NCBI GenBank assembly: GCA_028284935.1 | Contig: JANQQQ010000012.1 | Location: forward strand, 1-64,000 | Direction: 5' to 3' | DNA from: Croceivirga sp. | Lineage (GTDB): Bacteria; Bacteroidota; Bacteroidia; Flavobacteriales; Flavobacteriaceae | DNA: 64,000 nt | Shown here: positions 45,997 to 54,881 of the stretch, piece by piece | Numbering within the stretch: the stretch's first letter is position 1 | Layout of the letters: each line of letters opens with the position of its first letter | Notes under the pieces: generated by a model | Database searches by the model: none | The model's input: the letters and a program-made list of their open reading frames with translations, nothing else | Told to the model about the DNA's origin: nothing | Position numbers and translations under genes: made by a program

Positions 45997-48321
45997 ATGT
46001 CCTATCTAGATGAACTAAATGAGGCCCAGCGAAAACCAGTGCTGCATAAGGAGGGACCCTTAATGGTGATAGCCGGTGCCGGTTCTGGAAAGACACGTGT
46101 GCTTACGTATCGTATTGCCCATTTGATGGAGCAGGGGATAGATTCCTTTAACATTTTAGCCCTGACTTTTACGAATAAGGCAGCCCGCGAAATGAAGAAG
46201 CGGATTGCGGAAATCGTTGGTCCATCGGAAGCCAAGAACCTATGGATGGGTACGTTTCACTCCATTTTCGCCAGATTGCTACGATATGACGGGGACAAAC
46301 TGGGTTTTCCTTCCAATTTTACCATTTATGACACCCAGGATTCCCAACGTTTGATTGCTTCCATAATCAAGGAAATGGGATTGGACAAGGATATTTACAA
46401 GTACAAACAGATTCAAAATCGAATATCAGCCTACAAGAATAGTCTGATTACCGTAAAGGCCTATTTTCAGAACCCTGAGTTGCAGGAAGCGGATGCCATG
46501 GCCAAGCGACCTAGGCTGGGTGAAATCTATCAAAATTATGTGGACCGATGCTTTAAGGCAGGCGCCATGGATTTTGATGATTTATTACTTCGTACCAACG
46601 AGCTATTGAACCGATTTCCTGAGGTTTTGATGAAGTATCAAGAGCGTTTCAAATACATTTTGGTTGATGAGTATCAAGACACCAACCATTCGCAATATCT
46701 TATCGTTAGGGCGTTGGCAGATAGGTACCATAACATTTGTGTAGTTGGGGATGATGCTCAAAGCATCTATTCTTTTCGAGGGGCCAATATCAGTAATATT
46801 CTCAACTTTCAGCGCGATTATGATGATGTAGGGGTCTATCGTTTGGAACAGAATTACCGTTCGACCAAGAACATTGTGAATGCGGCAAATTCCATTATTG
46901 CAAAAAACAAAAACCAATTGGAAAAGGTGGTTTGGACCGCCAATGACGATGGCAACAAAATCAAAGTGCATCGCAGTGATACGGACGCGGAGGAGGGACG
47001 TTATGTGGCTGGCTCCATTTTTGAGAACAAAATGCAGCATCAACTCAAAAATGGGGAGTTTGCCGTGCTCTATCGAACCAATTCCCAATCTAGGGCCATA
47101 GAGGATGCCCTGCGCAAAAAAGATATTCCGTATCGCATTTATGGTGGGCTCTCGTTTTATCAACGAAAGGAAATCAAGGATGTTTTGGCGTATCTCCGCT
47201 TGGTCATCAATCCCAAGGACGAGGAAGCCTTAAAGCGAATTATCAATTTTCCGGCCCGAGGAATTGGGCAGACCACGGTAGATAAATTAATTGTAGCTGC
47301 CAACCATTACAATCGTTCCATTTTTGAGGTAATGGAGCATCTGGACCAACTCGATTTGAAAATTAATACGGGAACCAAAAACAAGTTGCGTGACTTTGTG
47401 ACCATGATTAAGAGTTTTCAAATTATGAATGAGAGTGCTGATGCTTTTTCCCTGGCAGAACACGTGGCCAAAAAAACCGGGCTACTGGTCGAATTTAAGA
47501 AGGATGGCACCCCGGAAGGGATTGCCAGAATGGAGAACATTGAGGAATTGCTCAATGGTATCCAAGATTTTGTGGAGGGACAAAAGGAACTGGCCGAGGC
47601 CACTGGAAGTTTGACTGAGTTCTTGGAAGATGTGGCATTGGCAACGGACATGGATAAAGATGTGGGTGACGACGATCGTGTTGCACTGATGACCATACAC
47701 TTAGCCAAAGGACTGGAATTCCCATATGTCTACATTGTTGGGATGGAAGAAGACTTGTTCCCATCGGCCATGAGTATGAACACGCGAAGTGAATTGGAAG
47801 AGGAGCGACGTCTATTTTATGTGGCACTCACCCGTGCGGAAAAACAAGCCTATCTCACCTATACGTTGAATCGATATCGATGGGGGAAGCTGATTGATGC
47901 CGAACCTAGCCGTTTTTTGGAGGAAATTGATGAGAGTTTTATCGAAAATCTGACGCCTGTCAATGATGGCTATCGTTACAAATCCTTGATTAAGGAGGAT
48001 ATATGGGGTGAAGTGGACAAAAGTAAACTGCGACAGGTAAAACCTAAAAATGGGACTCCGCCGTCAACGCACCGACCTTCGGAAAACCAATTGCGGCGAT
48101 TGCGTAAACTAAAACCCAATATTGGCAGCCCTACCAATTCCCCAGCACAGGACATAAACCTTTCTGAAGGTGCTGTAGTCAACCATACCCGTTTTGGAAA
48201 GGGAAAGGTGCTCAAGATCGAAGGTGTGGGCAATGACAAAAAAGCGGAGATTCGATTTGAACGGGGGGATGTAAAAAAGCTATTGCTGCGTTTTGCAAAG
48301 TTGGAAGTGCTAAATTCCTAA
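45997..48321 (+). CDS. UvrD/PcrA-type ATP-dependent DNA helicase
   Basis: This encodes 774 residues. SF1A helicase motifs are complete: Walker A AGAGSGKTRVL near residue 27, Walker B YILVDEYQDTNHSQY, GDDAQSIYSFRGAN, QNYRSTKNIV, the VALMTIHLAKGLEFPYVYIV motif and VALTRAEKQAYL. The C-terminal region ends in GAVVNHTRFGKGKVLKIEG, the Tudor-like PcrA tail that binds RNA polymerase. It acts in repair and unwinding. Its TAA stop overlaps the stop of the convergent histidine kinase gene. Confidence 0.95.
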   Translation: MSYLDELNEAQRKPVLHKEGPLMVIAGAGSGKTRVLTYRIAHLMEQGIDSFNILALTFTNKAAREMKKRIAEIVGPSEAKNLWMGTFHSIFARLLRYDGDKLGFPSNFTIYDTQDSQRLIASIIKEMGLDKDIYKYKQIQNRISAYKNSLITVKAYFQNPELQEADAMAKRPRLGEIYQNYVDRCFKAGAMDFDDLLLRTNELLNRFPEVLMKYQERFKYILVDEYQDTNHSQYLIVRALADRYHNICVVGDDAQSIYSFRGANISNILNFQRDYDDVGVYRLEQNYRSTKNIVNAANSIIAKNKNQLEKVVWTANDDGNKIKVHRSDTDAEEGRYVAGSIFENKMQHQLKNGEFAVLYRTNSQSRAIEDALRKKDIPYRIYGGLSFYQRKEIKDVLAYLRLVINPKDEEALKRIINFPARGIGQTTVDKLIVAANHYNRSIFEVMEHLDQLDLKINTGTKNKLRDFVTMIKSFQIMNESADAFSLAEHVAKKTGLLVEFKKDGTPEGIARMENIEELLNGIQDFVEGQKELAEATGSLTEFLEDVALATDMDKDVGDDDRVALMTIHLAKGLEFPYVYIVGMEEDLFPSAMSMNTRSELEEERRLFYVALTRAEKQAYLTYTLNRYRWGKLIDAEPSRFLEEIDESFIENLTPVNDGYRYKSLIKEDIWGEVDKSKLRQVKPKNGTPPSTHRPSENQLRRLRKLKPNIGSPTNSPAQDINLSEGAVVNHTRFGKGKVLKIEGVGNDKKAEIRFERGDVKKLLLRFAKLEVLNS

Positions 48322-50162
48322 GAAGCAATACTTTCTCTAGTCAACTTTGTAGGAAGCGTGAAGGAGAACGTGCTCCCTTCACCAACTTTGGAAGCGATTT
48401 GTATTTGACCGCCATTTCTTTTTACAAAATCCATACATATGGAAAACCCTAACCCAGTGCCCACTTCATTTTCCGTTCCTTTGGTGGTAAAGCCTTCCTG
48501 GTTGGAATGAAGCAATTTCTCGATTTGGTTTTTTTCCATTCCGATACCGGTATCCTGAATTTCGATTTTCAAATCATGCGCTAGCTCTAATACTTTAAAG
48601 ACTATTTTATCTCCTTTTTTGGTGAACTTAAGGGCATTAGACAAAAGATTACGTAAAATAAAATCCACCATATCCTTATCTGCATAGGCCTTGGGGGTAT
48701 CCGTGGGGTCAAAAATGACCATTACACCTTTTCTATCGGCATTGTCCCTGTAAAGGTTAATATTGTCTTCAATAAGGGAATTGATGCTAAAAGACTTTTT
48801 GGAAATGTCATGGTCGTTCATTTGGGATTTCGCCCAATGCAACAGATTGTCCAATAAAAGTTGCAAATTCTGGGAGGTATCAACTAAATATTTAGTAAAA
48901 ACATCTTTTTCTTTTTCACTTATCACTGAATCTGCTCCCAATAGTCTAGAGAGTGAAAGTACGTTTGCTGTATGACCCCTTAGGTCATGCGAGATAATGG
49001 AAAAGAATCGATCTTTAACGCGTGATGCTTCTTTGAGTTCTTCCTCAGATTGCTGTAGTCTTTCATTCAGGAAATTAAGTTCAACATTTTTTACATTGAG
49101 GTCATTAATTTGGGTTCTGATTTTAGTGATAAGGTTGTTATAGGTTTCCGTTAGTTGATTTATTTCCCTTACATTAACATCAGATGTTACTACAAAATCA
49201 CCTTTGAATTTTTTCTCTGAAATCAAAGCCATGTCGGAGATGAGCCTTTGAATGGGCTTGGATATGTGACCCGAAAATACAATGCTAAAGATTATAGCGA
49301 AGACAACGGTTATAAAGAAAAAGAGCAGAACGTAAGACTTTATACTATTTGTCAACAACAATAAATTGGTATCTACCACCGCATAAAGGGTTTTTATCTC
49401 GCTATCCAACTCATTATTCAAACGGGATGCCTCCCAAATTAGTCCGTTGCTTTCATTGCCAATTACGGATTCCAGTTCTACAATGGCGTTAAAACTCTGT
49501 TGATAACCCCCAAGAATAACAAGTGATTCCTTATTTTGTTTTGGTTTCTTGGACAAACGCTTCATTAGTATTCCAACTTCTTCATTTAGCAAATTGGCAT
49601 AGTAGTCATCATCGCGTAAAAAGTAATCCTTTTCCCTTCGCCTTATGGATAGGTTCTCTGCAAGTGAAATGGTCTCTACATTTTCCAGTAGATGTATAAA
49701 AGATCTCATGTTTCCCTCAAGCCCGAAGTCTCTAAATCCGCGCCGGGCCATAAGTGCTACAATGGAATCGTTGTCAATTTGTAGCTTGGCCAGTTTCGAT
49801 TGGATGTTTTCTATCCTTTTTTCAACAACTTCATTGTTAGTGTATTGGGAAGTGGCAATATCTTCAAGTGCCTTTTCCGCTAAACCAATGAAATTGTGGT
49901 ACTTTCTAATGTGCTCCGTAGTACCAAAAAGGTAAAAAGAATCTATCTTAGTATCGGTGTGTAGAATCCGGGAGAAGGTGTTATTGGCTTTTAGCCGGCT
50001 CATATTAAAAAGGGCCACACGTTCCTTAAGCGACTTTCCTTGGTTAATTTTCTTTAAAGAATTATAGGAGAAAATTACCAGAGGTGTGGTCAATAAACAG
50101 AGTATTAAGAATGCGATTAATATCCTTCCCCTGATGCTGTTCATGTTGTTCTTTTGGGACAA
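48318..50162 (-). CDS. Orphan sensor histidine kinase with HBM-like sensor domain
   Basis: This encodes 614 residues. Two transmembrane helices (about 10-30 and 270-295) bracket a helical extracytoplasmic domain with RRREKDYFLRDDDYY, which resembles the helical bimodular (HBM) sensor. HAMP (SGHISKPIQRLISDMALI), a coiled coil and the HisKA H-box (H392 in SIISHDLRGHTANV) follow; HATPase boxes N (NLLSNALKFTKKGD), G1 (DTGIGMEKN) and G2 (GTGLGFSICM) are intact. No response regulator is adjacent, so its partner is elsewhere. Confidence 0.93.
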   Translation of the reverse strand: MSQKNNMNSIRGRILIAFLILCLLTTPLVIFSYNSLKKINQGKSLKERVALFNMSRLKANNTFSRILHTDTKIDSFYLFGTTEHIRKYHNFIGLAEKALEDIATSQYTNNEVVEKRIENIQSKLAKLQIDNDSIVALMARRGFRDFGLEGNMRSFIHLLENVETISLAENLSIRRREKDYFLRDDDYYANLLNEEVGILMKRLSKKPKQNKESLVILGGYQQSFNAIVELESVIGNESNGLIWEASRLNNELDSEIKTLYAVVDTNLLLLTNSIKSYVLLFFFITVVFAIIFSIVFSGHISKPIQRLISDMALISEKKFKGDFVVTSDVNVREINQLTETYNNLITKIRTQINDLNVKNVELNFLNERLQQSEEELKEASRVKDRFFSIISHDLRGHTANVLSLSRLLGADSVISEKEKDVFTKYLVDTSQNLQLLLDNLLHWAKSQMNDHDISKKSFSINSLIEDNINLYRDNADRKGVMVIFDPTDTPKAYADKDMVDFILRNLLSNALKFTKKGDKIVFKVLELAHDLKIEIQDTGIGMEKNQIEKLLHSNQEGFTTKGTENEVGTGLGFSICMDFVKRNGGQIQIASKVGEGSTFSFTLPTKLTRESIAS

Positions 50163-50228
50163 CTAAAAAACGTGGGGTTTTCAATTTAAGTATGATTATT
50201 GTAAAAAAAAGATTACAAAAATAGTTAA

Positions 50229-50849
50229 ATGGCTCAACTCATCAAGCTATACGAAAACAATCCCGACTCCCGGCGTTTGGAGCAGATTGCCGCCACCCTT
50301 CGCAAAGGGGGCTTGGTCATCTATCCAACGGATACGGTTTATGGCTTAGGCTGCGACATATCAAACACTAGGGCTTTGGAGCGCATAGCTCGAATAAAGG
50401 GAATAAAATTGGCAAAAGCCAATTGGTCTTTTGTATGTGCTGATTTGAGTAACCTCTCTGACTTTGTGCGACAGATTGATACCGCAACTTTTAAAATTTT
50501 AAAGCGGGCGTTGCCCGGTCCTTATACCTTTGTACTTCCAGGAAACAATAATCTGCCTAAAGACTTCAAGAAGCGAAAAACGGTAGGAATTCGCGTTCCC
50601 GATAACAATATTATTACCAGTTTGGTAAGAACATTGGGGAATCCTATTGTATCCACTTCCATTCATGATGAGGATGATGTTTTGGAGTATACCACCGATC
50701 CTGAATTGATTTTTGAAAAATGGCAAAACTTGGTGGACCTAGTTATTGATGGGGGATATGGTGATAACGTGGCGTCTACGGTTATTGACTTGTCTGGAGG
50801 GGAACCCAAGGTCCTTCGGGAAGGTAAAGGTGAATTGGACATAATTTAA
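50229..50849 (+). CDS. YrdC/Sua5 superfamily protein, YciO-like
   Basis: This encodes 206 residues. YrdC-fold features are KGGLVIYPTDTVYGLGCDI near residue 28 and the ALPGPYTFVLPGNN and VGIRVPDN blocks. The WSFVCADLSNLSDF segment and the absence of a C-terminal Sua5 domain point to the YciO subfamily rather than classic TsaC. TsaC/Sua5 enzymes make threonylcarbamoyl-AMP for tRNA t6A; YciO is a relative with weaker or distinct activity. A strong terminator follows its stop. Confidence 0.9.
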   Translation: MAQLIKLYENNPDSRRLEQIAATLRKGGLVIYPTDTVYGLGCDISNTRALERIARIKGIKLAKANWSFVCADLSNLSDFVRQIDTATFKILKRALPGPYTFVLPGNNNLPKDFKKRKTVGIRVPDNNIITSLVRTLGNPIVSTSIHDEDDVLEYTTDPELIFEKWQNLVDLVIDGGYGDNVASTVIDLSGGEPKVLREGKGELDII

Positions 50850-50858
50850 GGAACAAAA

Positions 50859-50882
50859 AAAGGCGGTCATCTGACCGCCTTT
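50859..50882. terminator. Bidirectional hairpin terminator
   Basis: A ten-base GC-rich stem (AAAGGCGGTC with GACCGCCTTT) closes a four-base loop, with A tract before and T after. It lies between the YciO-like gene (+) and the OmpA gene (-) and can act on both. Confidence 0.9.
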
Positions 50883-50907
50883 ATAAAATATTCCTTTAGA
50901 TAGAAAC

Positions 50908-51768
50908 TTAGTTTCCTGAACCTCCAATCGCAGGATCCTTCATTCCCTCTTCAATCATACTGTAAAATTGATCCAATTTTGGAAGTACCACAATACGGGT
51001 CCTTCTGTTTTTAGATTTGTCTGAAGTAGAGACTGGAATGTATTCCGACCTACCTGCCGCGGTCATCCTTTTTGGATCTACGCCGTAATCATTTTGTAAA
51101 ATTCGTACAATGGAAGTTGCCCTTTTGGCACTTAAATCCCAGTTATCCAATAAAACACCACTTCGGTAAGGCACGTCATCCGTGTGTCCTTCCACCATGA
51201 ATTCAAAATCAGGTTTGTTGTTTACCACTTTGGCTACTTTCCCCAGTACTTCCTTAGCGGCGTTGGTTACATTGTAGCTTCCACTTCTGAACAACAGTTT
51301 ATCAGATATAGAGACAAAAACTACACCTTTTTCAACACTTACCTCAATATCTTCGTCATCAAGGTTCCCCAGAACTCCTTTAAGACTCTGAACCAAGGAA
51401 AGGTTGACGGAATCCCTTCGGGTCACGGCATCCTGTAACCTTCTAATAGTTAAATCCTTTTCGCGCAGGCTTTCCAAAGACTTTTCAAGGTTTTCAGCTC
51501 CCTTGGCCGTAAGAGTAGTCAAATCCCCCATATTATTGATCAATTCTTGGTTGTTTGCCCTCAAGAAAGCATTTTGCTCCTCTAAAGCGTTCATTTTGGA
51601 GGTAGCTGTTGCTTTTTCCTCCAAACAGTCATTGAGTTTAACTGTAGCCGAGTTCAATAAATCTTGGGCTTCTTTGTGTTTTGCTTCAAGTTCTGCGTAT
51701 TTCTTTTGGGAAACACAGGAAGACAAAAGAATGGTCAAACCAAGGAACCCTAGAAAAACTTTTCTCAT
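50908..51768 (-). CDS. OmpA-family peptidoglycan-associated lipoprotein
   Basis: This encodes 286 residues. The signal ends at LLSSC (Cys at about 18), making it a lipoprotein. A coiled-coil segment (about 22-130) precedes a canonical OmpA C-terminal domain: FMVEGHTDDVPYRSG, the peptidoglycan-binding NWDLSAKRATSIVRIL and GRSEYIPVSTSDKSKNRRTR. It anchors the outer membrane to peptidoglycan. A TAnnTTTG element lies 54 bases upstream on the - strand. Confidence 0.93.
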   Translation of the reverse strand: MRKVFLGFLGLTILLSSCVSQKKYAELEAKHKEAQDLLNSATVKLNDCLEEKATATSKMNALEEQNAFLRANNQELINNMGDLTTLTAKGAENLEKSLESLREKDLTIRRLQDAVTRRDSVNLSLVQSLKGVLGNLDDEDIEVSVEKGVVFVSISDKLLFRSGSYNVTNAAKEVLGKVAKVVNNKPDFEFMVEGHTDDVPYRSGVLLDNWDLSAKRATSIVRILQNDYGVDPKRMTAAGRSEYIPVSTSDKSKNRRTRIVVLPKLDQFYSMIEEGMKDPAIGGSGN

Positions 51769-51821
51769 AATACTAAATATTTTAATGGTTAATTAGATAC
51801 GATTTTTCTGATATACTCCGC

Positions 51822-51829
51822 CAAAATTA
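51822..51829 (-). promoter_or_regulatory. Candidate -7 element for the OmpA lipoprotein gene
   Basis: On the - strand TAATTTTG matches TAnnTTTG exactly. The predicted transcript begins near 51815, leaving about 46 bases before the start. A -33 TTTG is not clearly spaced. Confidence 0.45.
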
Positions 51830-51862
51830 GATAAAATCAAATTGGGCTATAATACTCCATCG

Positions 51863-52864
51863 TTAATCTTTTACTAAATTGTTAAAATTGTTCTCTTGAT
51901 GTACGAAATGGGACCATACTATGGATTTTACAGGGTAATACTTTTGCAGAAAATTCGTCTTTTCCCTTTTGCGATAGATGGTTCTAAAATTTCCGTAAAA
52001 GCTGAAATGTGCCCTGAAAATGGCCCACGCATGCTTTCCGCGAAGCTGTAATGCGAATCGTATCGCGGCGACTCCATCCAAAATCAATCGTGAGAACAAT
52101 ATAGGCCAAGCAGATTTGGTCGGAAGGTTTTTTATAATAGTATAAAGTGAATTCCTAAAGTTCAAAAAGGTTTTATACGGATTTGAATTCTGTAAGGTGA
52201 ATCCTCCCATATGGTAAACTGTACTTTCACCAACATAGTACACGGCATGTCCGGCATTTTTGGCCCTCCAACATAAATCCACTTCTTCTTGGTGAGCAAA
52301 GTAATCTTCATCAAATCCATCTAATTTTTTGAAGACCTCACTTCTTATGAACATACAAGCACCAGTGGCCCAAAAGATTTCGGCGATGTCGTTGTATTGT
52401 CCTTCGTCTTTTTCCAAAGCTTGAAATATACGCCCCCTGCAAAAGGGATACCCCAGTTTGTCAATAAAACCGCCACCAGCCCCGGCATATTCAAAGTAAT
52501 CTGGCTTGTTCAAATCAAGAATCTTGGGTTGAAGAATGGCCGCACTCCGGTCTTTTTTTAATAGCTCCAGTATGGGTTCCAACCAGTTTTCGGTGACCCT
52601 TACGTCAGAATTCAAAAGACAATAAACGTCCGCTTCAATGGATTGAAGTCCCATATTATATCCGCCAGCAAAACCTAAGTTTTTTTTATTCTGTACAATA
52701 CCCACCTTCGGGAATTGCTCCATCAAAATAGAAATGGAGTTATCACTGGAAGCATTGTCAATTACATATACTTCGGCATCCTTGGAAAACTGCAGAATAT
52801 CCGGAAGGAACCTTTGCAGCAGTTCAGCCCCATTCCAGTTCAATATGGCAAGCGCTACTTTCAA
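51863..52864 (-). CDS. Glycosyltransferase family 2 (rhamnosyltransferase-like)
   Basis: This encodes 333 residues. The GT2 fold is indicated by VALAILNWNGAELL, VYVIDNASSDNSI, LGFAGGYNMGL, the DxD-like CLLNSDVRVTENW, and WATGACMFIRSEVF with HQEEVDLCWRA. The C-terminal part has no clear membrane spans. It transfers a sugar to a glycan or lipid acceptor; the acceptor is not predictable. It lies 12 bases after the small HsdR_N-type gene on the same strand. Confidence 0.92.
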   Translation of the reverse strand: MKVALAILNWNGAELLQRFLPDILQFSKDAEVYVIDNASSDNSISILMEQFPKVGIVQNKKNLGFAGGYNMGLQSIEADVYCLLNSDVRVTENWLEPILELLKKDRSAAILQPKILDLNKPDYFEYAGAGGGFIDKLGYPFCRGRIFQALEKDEGQYNDIAEIFWATGACMFIRSEVFKKLDGFDEDYFAHQEEVDLCWRAKNAGHAVYYVGESTVYHMGGFTLQNSNPYKTFLNFRNSLYTIIKNLPTKSAWPILFSRLILDGVAAIRFALQLRGKHAWAIFRAHFSFYGNFRTIYRKREKTNFLQKYYPVKSIVWSHFVHQENNFNNLVKD

Positions 52865-52876
52865 AACGGGTGCAAA

Positions 52877-53323
52877 TTAACGGCTAAAATCAGGAATATC
52901 CTTTAGAAACATGTATTTTTCGTTTTTCACATCCAGTTGACAATAAAAATGCTCCAAGCCATTGGTGACCATAAGATATGTTGAATTTGCCTTTAGATTG
53001 TACCGCGCTATTTGGTCAAAGGTACTTTGCACAATTAAAGTACTGGGCGATTTGCATTCTACTAATAGGGCAATGGAAGCATCACGGTTGAAGACAATGA
53101 TATCATACCTTTTGTTCAATCCATTGACCATTAGCTTCTTTTCAACATTAATGTGGCTTAATGGATATCCTTTGTGAACATTGAGGTAATGAATCACATG
53201 TTGCCTCACCCATTCCTCTGGTTGAAGGACCACAAACTTTTTACGGACAATGTCAAAAATCCGGAGTTGATTTTCGGTATTTTTAACCCGAAAGTTGAAC
53301 TTTGGAAAATTCAATGGTTCCAT
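52877..53323 (-). CDS. Stand-alone HsdR N-terminal-type (PD-(D/E)xK) protein
   Basis: This encodes 148 residues. It corresponds to the type I restriction R-subunit N-terminal nuclease domain only: the active-site pattern D74 in KRYDIIVF, then E89-C-K91 in LLVECKSP. No helicase, methylase or specificity subunit is nearby, so it is not a restriction system; such single-domain proteins occur in many Bacteroidota. It starts 23 bases from holA on the opposite strand. The biological role is unknown. Confidence 0.88.
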   Translation of the reverse strand: MEPLNFPKFNFRVKNTENQLRIFDIVRKKFVVLQPEEWVRQHVIHYLNVHKGYPLSHINVEKKLMVNGLNKRYDIIVFNRDASIALLVECKSPSTLIVQSTFDQIARYNLKANSTYLMVTNGLEHFYCQLDVKNEKYMFLKDIPDFSR

Positions 53324-53346
53324 AGTTCAAAAGTCGGTATTTTTTT

Positions 53347-54348
53347 ATGGAAGAGGTAAAGCAAATAGTTTCGGCCATAAAGGCCAGGGACATCAAGCCT
53401 ATCTATTTTTTGATGGGTGATGAACCCTACTATATTGATAAAATTTCCGATTTTATTTCAAAAAATGTATTGATAGAGGAAGAGCGGGGGTTCAACCAAA
53501 TGGTGGTCTATGGAAAGGATACTTCTTTGGATGAAGTGGTTTCCCATGCCAAGAGATTTCCAATGATGGCGGAATACCAAGTAATCATTGTAAAGGAAGC
53601 CCAACATTTGTCCAGGACCATAGAACAATTGGCCTCCTATCTAGAAAATCCCCAAGCTACCACTGTTCTTGTGATGTGCTACAAGTACAAAAAGCTGGAT
53701 AAGAGGAAAAAGCTTTTTAAGTCCATAGTAAAGGAAGGGGTGTTGTTTGAGAGCAAAAAGCTCTATGAAAATCAAGTCGCAGAATGGATTCGAAGGGTGT
53801 TATCGGGAAAGGGGTATGGCATTTCGCCCAAATCCTCGGCCATGCTCGTGGAATATCTGGGCACCGAACTTAGCAAGATTGATAATGAACTTCAAAAATT
53901 GTATCTCTCTGTTGAAAAGGGACAGGAAATAACGCCAGAACTTATTGAGAAACACATCGGGATCAGTAAGGACTACAACAATTTTGAACTAAAAAAGGCA
54001 ATTGCGGAGCACAATCTTTCAAAAGCCAGTAGGATCATACATTACTTTTCTCAAAACCCCAAGGATAATCCCTTTGTGGTGACGGTCACGCTGCTACACA
54101 CTTTTTTTTCCCAACTTTTGCAATACCATGGCCTAAAAGATCAATCCCCTAGGTCAGTGGCACAAACCTTGGGGGTTAACCCTTATTTTGTTGGAGAGTA
54201 TCAAACGGCGGCAAAGAATTACCCCATGAAGAGGGTAAGTGGAGTGATATCCGGTTTACGCGAGTTGGACCTCAAAGGAAAGGGACTCGGAGCCCAGAAC
54301 ATTTCACAGGACGACCTATTGAAGGAGTTATTGGGTTTGGTCTCTTGA
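53347..54348 (+). CDS. holA: DNA polymerase III delta subunit HolA
   Basis: This encodes 333 residues. The HolA family pattern is visible: IYFLMGDEPYYIDKISD near residue 18, the AEYQVIIVKEAQ strand, and the C-terminal collar GVNPYFVGEYQTAAKNY. HolA opens the sliding clamp as part of the clamp loader. It is divergent from the HsdR_N-type gene and its stop directly abuts the stop of the convergent DoxX gene. Confidence 0.93.
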   Translation: MEEVKQIVSAIKARDIKPIYFLMGDEPYYIDKISDFISKNVLIEEERGFNQMVVYGKDTSLDEVVSHAKRFPMMAEYQVIIVKEAQHLSRTIEQLASYLENPQATTVLVMCYKYKKLDKRKKLFKSIVKEGVLFESKKLYENQVAEWIRRVLSGKGYGISPKSSAMLVEYLGTELSKIDNELQKLYLSVEKGQEITPELIEKHIGISKDYNNFELKKAIAEHNLSKASRIIHYFSQNPKDNPFVVTVTLLHTFFSQLLQYHGLKDQSPRSVAQTLGVNPYFVGEYQTAAKNYPMKRVSGVISGLRELDLKGKGLGAQNISQDDLLKELLGLVS

Positions 54349-54726
54349 CTATTTTTTGTCAAGGCTAAATTTCCCAGGTCCCAACAAAATAATGGTCATA
54401 AAAATGACCGCATAAAGCCATGCTTTTTCCTGAGTACCAAAGGGATCGGCACTATGAACGATAACAGCTGCAACCAACATCGTAATCAGGGCGGGAATGG
54501 CCGCAAAGCGCGTCTTATACCCAATAATCAAGAGTAGGGGGGCAACAAATTCACCGATTACCGCTAAAAAGAGTGATGGTCCTTGGCCAATTCCAAGGGG
54601 GTTGGCAAACTCCATGTTTCCCGAAATTAATTTTTGAAACTTGGGATAACCATGGCTCAGTAGCATTAATGAGGGGACTATCCTTAAAAAGGCAAGACCC
54701 AAATGGGTCCAAAGACTATTTTTCAT
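54349..54726 (-). CDS. DoxX family membrane protein
   Basis: This encodes 125 residues from ATG 54726 (MKNSLWTHLGLAFLRI); the TTG 24 bases upstream is less likely. Four hydrophobic helices are present, with the LLSHGYPKFQKLISG segment and GYKTRFAAIPALITML characteristic of DoxX/SURF4-like proteins. The function is not established in this group. It is convergent to holA without any intergenic bases. Confidence 0.88.
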   Translation of the reverse strand: MKNSLWTHLGLAFLRIVPSLMLLSHGYPKFQKLISGNMEFANPLGIGQGPSLFLAVIGEFVAPLLLIIGYKTRFAAIPALITMLVAAVIVHSADPFGTQEKAWLYAVIFMTIILLGPGKFSLDKK

Positions 54727-54881
54727 TTTTTGGGGGACTAATTTCTGCAAAGCTAAAATTTTTCAGGATACCTTCCATGCGTTAAACAATTTAAGGCAAT
54801 GATTTGAGTGTGCACAGTCGGACAATTTAGTATCTTGTAATACTGGAAATTATCAATCAAATAACATTTAAATCCCTTAAA

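Noticed and set aside
52877-53323. Possible restriction-modification locus
   Set aside because: Only the nuclease domain is present and no methylase, specificity or helicase genes flank it.
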